NCBI RefSeq assembly: GCF_020181035.1
Contig: NZ_JAIQYY010000009.1
Coordinates: forward strand, 1-64,000
DNA: 64,000 nt
Origin: Streptomyces sp. CoH27
GTDB lineage: Bacteria; Actinomycetota; Actinomycetes; Streptomycetales; Streptomycetaceae
Direction of reading: 5' to 3'
Under the pieces are notes generated by a model. It saw only the letters and a program-made list of their open reading frames with translations, did not search any database and was not told the DNA's origin. Made by a program: the position numbers and the translations under genes. This document shows positions 62,819 to 64,000 of the stretch, in pieces; positions within the stretch are counted from its first letter, which is position 1; each line of letters begins with the position of its first letter.

Positions 62819-64000
62819 GGCGTTCGGCTGCGGCGTCGTCGTGGTTGCGCGCGCCCGCGCGGCGGCAGCCGCGGATTCAGCACAGCCCCGCGCGCCTTCG
62901 GGGCGCTGATCCAGACCCAGCCTCAATCCTTCCGGCATCACCGTCAGCCGCTCAGTGACCCTCAATCGGTAAGCGGGGTCGGCCCTCAGGTCGTAGCGGC
63001 GGAGCAGCAGGCCGAGGACCAGGGTCGCCTCGTGCAGGGCGAACTGGCGGCCGATGCAGGCGCGGGCGCCGGTGCCGAAGGGCTTGAACGTGTGCGGGGG
63101 GCGGGCTCGTACGGCGCCCGCGTCGAAGCGGTCCGGGTCGAAGCGCTCGGGGTCCTCGCCCCACACCTCCGGGTCGCGGTGCAGCATCGGGGTCAGGACG
63201 AGGGCCCAGGCGCCCCGGCGCATCGGGTGTTCGCCGGCGAGCACGGTGTCCTGCGTGGCCTCGCGGGCGAAGGCGGGCGCGGTCGGCCACAGACGCAGCG
63301 ACTCGTCCAGGACCCGGCGGACGTAACGCAGCTTGGCGACCTGGTCGTAGGCAGGGTGTGCGGTGTCGCCCCAGACGCGGTCGATCTCGGCACGGGCACG
63401 GGCGGCGATCTCCGGGTGCCGGGCGAGGTAGTACAGGGCGAAGGAGAGCACGCCCGAGGTGGTCTCGTGACCCGCCACCAGGAACGTGATCACCTGCTTG
63501 CGGACGTTCTCCGCCGACAGCCGCTCGCCGGTCTCCGGGTGGGCCGTTTCCAGCATGCGGTCCAGCAGGTCGCCGTCACCCCGCCCGGACCGGCGCCGGG
63601 CCGCGACCAGATCGTCGACCGTGCGGTTGAGATGGGCCATGTCGGCCGCGTTGCGCCGGGCGGCGGCGCGCAGCAGCAGCGGGGCGACCGGCGCGGGCAC
63701 ACTGTTCAGGCGCTGGGCGTAGGTGAGGGTGCCGACCATCGCGGTGACGAAGGGGTGCGGCCGGTCCCGCTCGAAGGAGCCGAAGTCGTGCCCGAACCCG
63801 GTGCGCGCGATCGTCTCCAGGGTCAGCTTGGTCATGTCCCCGGGCACGTCCACCGTGCGCCCGGCGGCCGCCTCCCGGTCCCAGTGCGCGGTCAGCCGGT
63901 CGGCGACCGCCAGCATCATCCCGTGGTAGCCCGCCATGGCCTCCCGGCTGAAGCCGGGCGCGAGGACGTCGTGGGCCAGCTGCCAGTTGGGCTCGTGGTT
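62780..64000 (-). CDS. CYP102-like cytochrome P450, partial (N-terminus beyond window)
   Basis: About 406 residues of a P450 whose start lies past the right edge. The sequence tracks the P450 BM3 heme domain: NWQLAHDVLAPGFS near the edge, TFLVAGHETTSG (I helix), ESLRLWPTAPAF (ExxR region) and FKPFGTGARACIGRQFALHE with the heme Cys. It probably hydroxylates fatty acids or similar compounds. Unlike BM3, no flavodoxin-reductase domain follows. The last 40 or so residues (Ala/Arg/Thr-rich, ending CPVHRPAD) are read through a dispersed repeat. Confidence 0.88.
   Translation of the reverse strand, partial: NHEPNWQLAHDVLAPGFSREAMAGYHGMMLAVADRLTAHWDREAAAGRTVDVPGDMTKLTLETIARTGFGHDFGSFERDRPHPFVTAMVGTLTYAQRLNSVPAPVAPLLLRAAARRNAADMAHLNRTVDDLVAARRRSGRGDGDLLDRMLETAHPETGERLSAENVRKQVITFLVAGHETTSGVLSFALYYLARHPEIAARARAEIDRVWGDTAHPAYDQVAKLRYVRRVLDESLRLWPTAPAFAREATQDTVLAGEHPMRRGAWALVLTPMLHRDPEVWGEDPERFDPDRFDAGAVRARPPHTFKPFGTGARACIGRQFALHEATLVLGLLLRRYDLRADPAYRLRVTERLTVMPEGLRLGLDQRPEGARGCAESAAAAARARATTTTPQPNASPAGCPVHRPAD
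62825..62906 (-). repeat. Dispersed intergenic repeat, copy C (inverted)
   Basis: On the minus strand it reads GCGCCCCGAAGGCGCGCGGG, then GCTGTG and a GCGGCTGCCGCCGCG core, ending ACGCCGCAGCCG. It matches the copies at 48423 and 59095. It is embedded in the reading frame of the P450 C-terminus and just precedes the overlap with the pentapeptide gene. Confidence 0.7.

Noticed and set aside
1..64000. Prophage, integrase or attachment sites for the island
   Set aside because: No integrase, phage structural gene or tRNA-linked direct repeat was seen at either edge.

Overview
The window is high-GC actinobacterial DNA, most likely from a Streptomyces-type chromosome. The evidence is the strong third-position G/C bias, frequent GTG/TTG starts, SpoIIE-type PP2C phosphatase, MerR/TipA-like and SigE-family sigma genes, ATGA-coupled operons, and the GC-rich dispersed repeats typical of Streptomyces. 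No rRNA or tRNA gene was recognised. Functional calls come from reading motifs; no database search was run.

Region 1 (1 to 1745) is a chromosomal remnant: a PAP2-like membrane protein and a DUF6545/MAB_1171c-type membrane protein that has lost its N-terminus. Region 2 (1744 to about 30518) is a dense aromatic-catabolism island. It starts with the broken 3' end of a pcaF-like thiolase and a pcaD-like enol-lactonase, then an XRE-cupin regulator and an IclR regulator divergent from a hydratase. Next come a complete four-component Rieske ring-hydroxylating dioxygenase, a C-C bond hydrolase, a dihydrodiol dehydrogenase and an acyl-CoA ligase. A decayed SpoIIE phosphatase follows, and then a meta-cleavage operon (mhpB, mhpD, mhpF, mhpE). 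Together these can take an arene or phenylpropanoid-type acid through dihydrodiol, catechol, ring fission, hydrolysis, hydration and aldol cleavage to pyruvate and acetyl-CoA. Behind an AraC regulator lies a second acyl-CoA cluster (saccharopine-dehydrogenase-like reductase, thiolase-like enzyme, enoyl-CoA hydratase, acyl-CoA dehydrogenase, CoA ligase). The island stops abruptly inside an SDR gene that is joined to the tail of an unrelated gene at about 30519. Broken genes at both edges suggest insertion or rearrangement.

Region 3 (30.5 to 41.9 kb) is ordinary accessory or housekeeping content: a SigE-family sigma factor with a coupled membrane protein, a secreted Ser/Pro/Val-repeat protein, a cupin, a 19-bp tandem repeat array, a D-cysteine desulfhydrase/ACC deaminase homologue, a MoxR/VWA pair, a TetR regulator, an OpuC/ProU-type osmolyte ABC transporter and a quinone-oxidoreductase-like dehydrogenase.

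Region 4 (41.9 to 57.7 kb) is a carbon locus joining L-lactate oxidation (lutABC) to L-rhamnose use (rhaB, the fused aldolase/dehydrogenase rhaEW, rhaI, the ABC importer rhaTPQS, mutarotase rhaM, a secreted BNR_4-type beta-propeller protein and a LacI regulator). The rhaI/rhaT intergenic region carries three candidate LacI-type palindromes. Rhamnose can be followed to lactaldehyde, lactate and pyruvate within one locus.

Region 5 (57.7 to 64 kb) holds an S33-type hydrolase, a frameshifted PIG-L deacetylase, a full IS200/IS605 element (tnpA and tnpB) inserted in the promoter of a truncated MerR gene, a pentapeptide-repeat protein, and the 3' part of a CYP102-like P450 without a reductase domain. 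The P450 C-terminal tail is read through a dispersed repeat.
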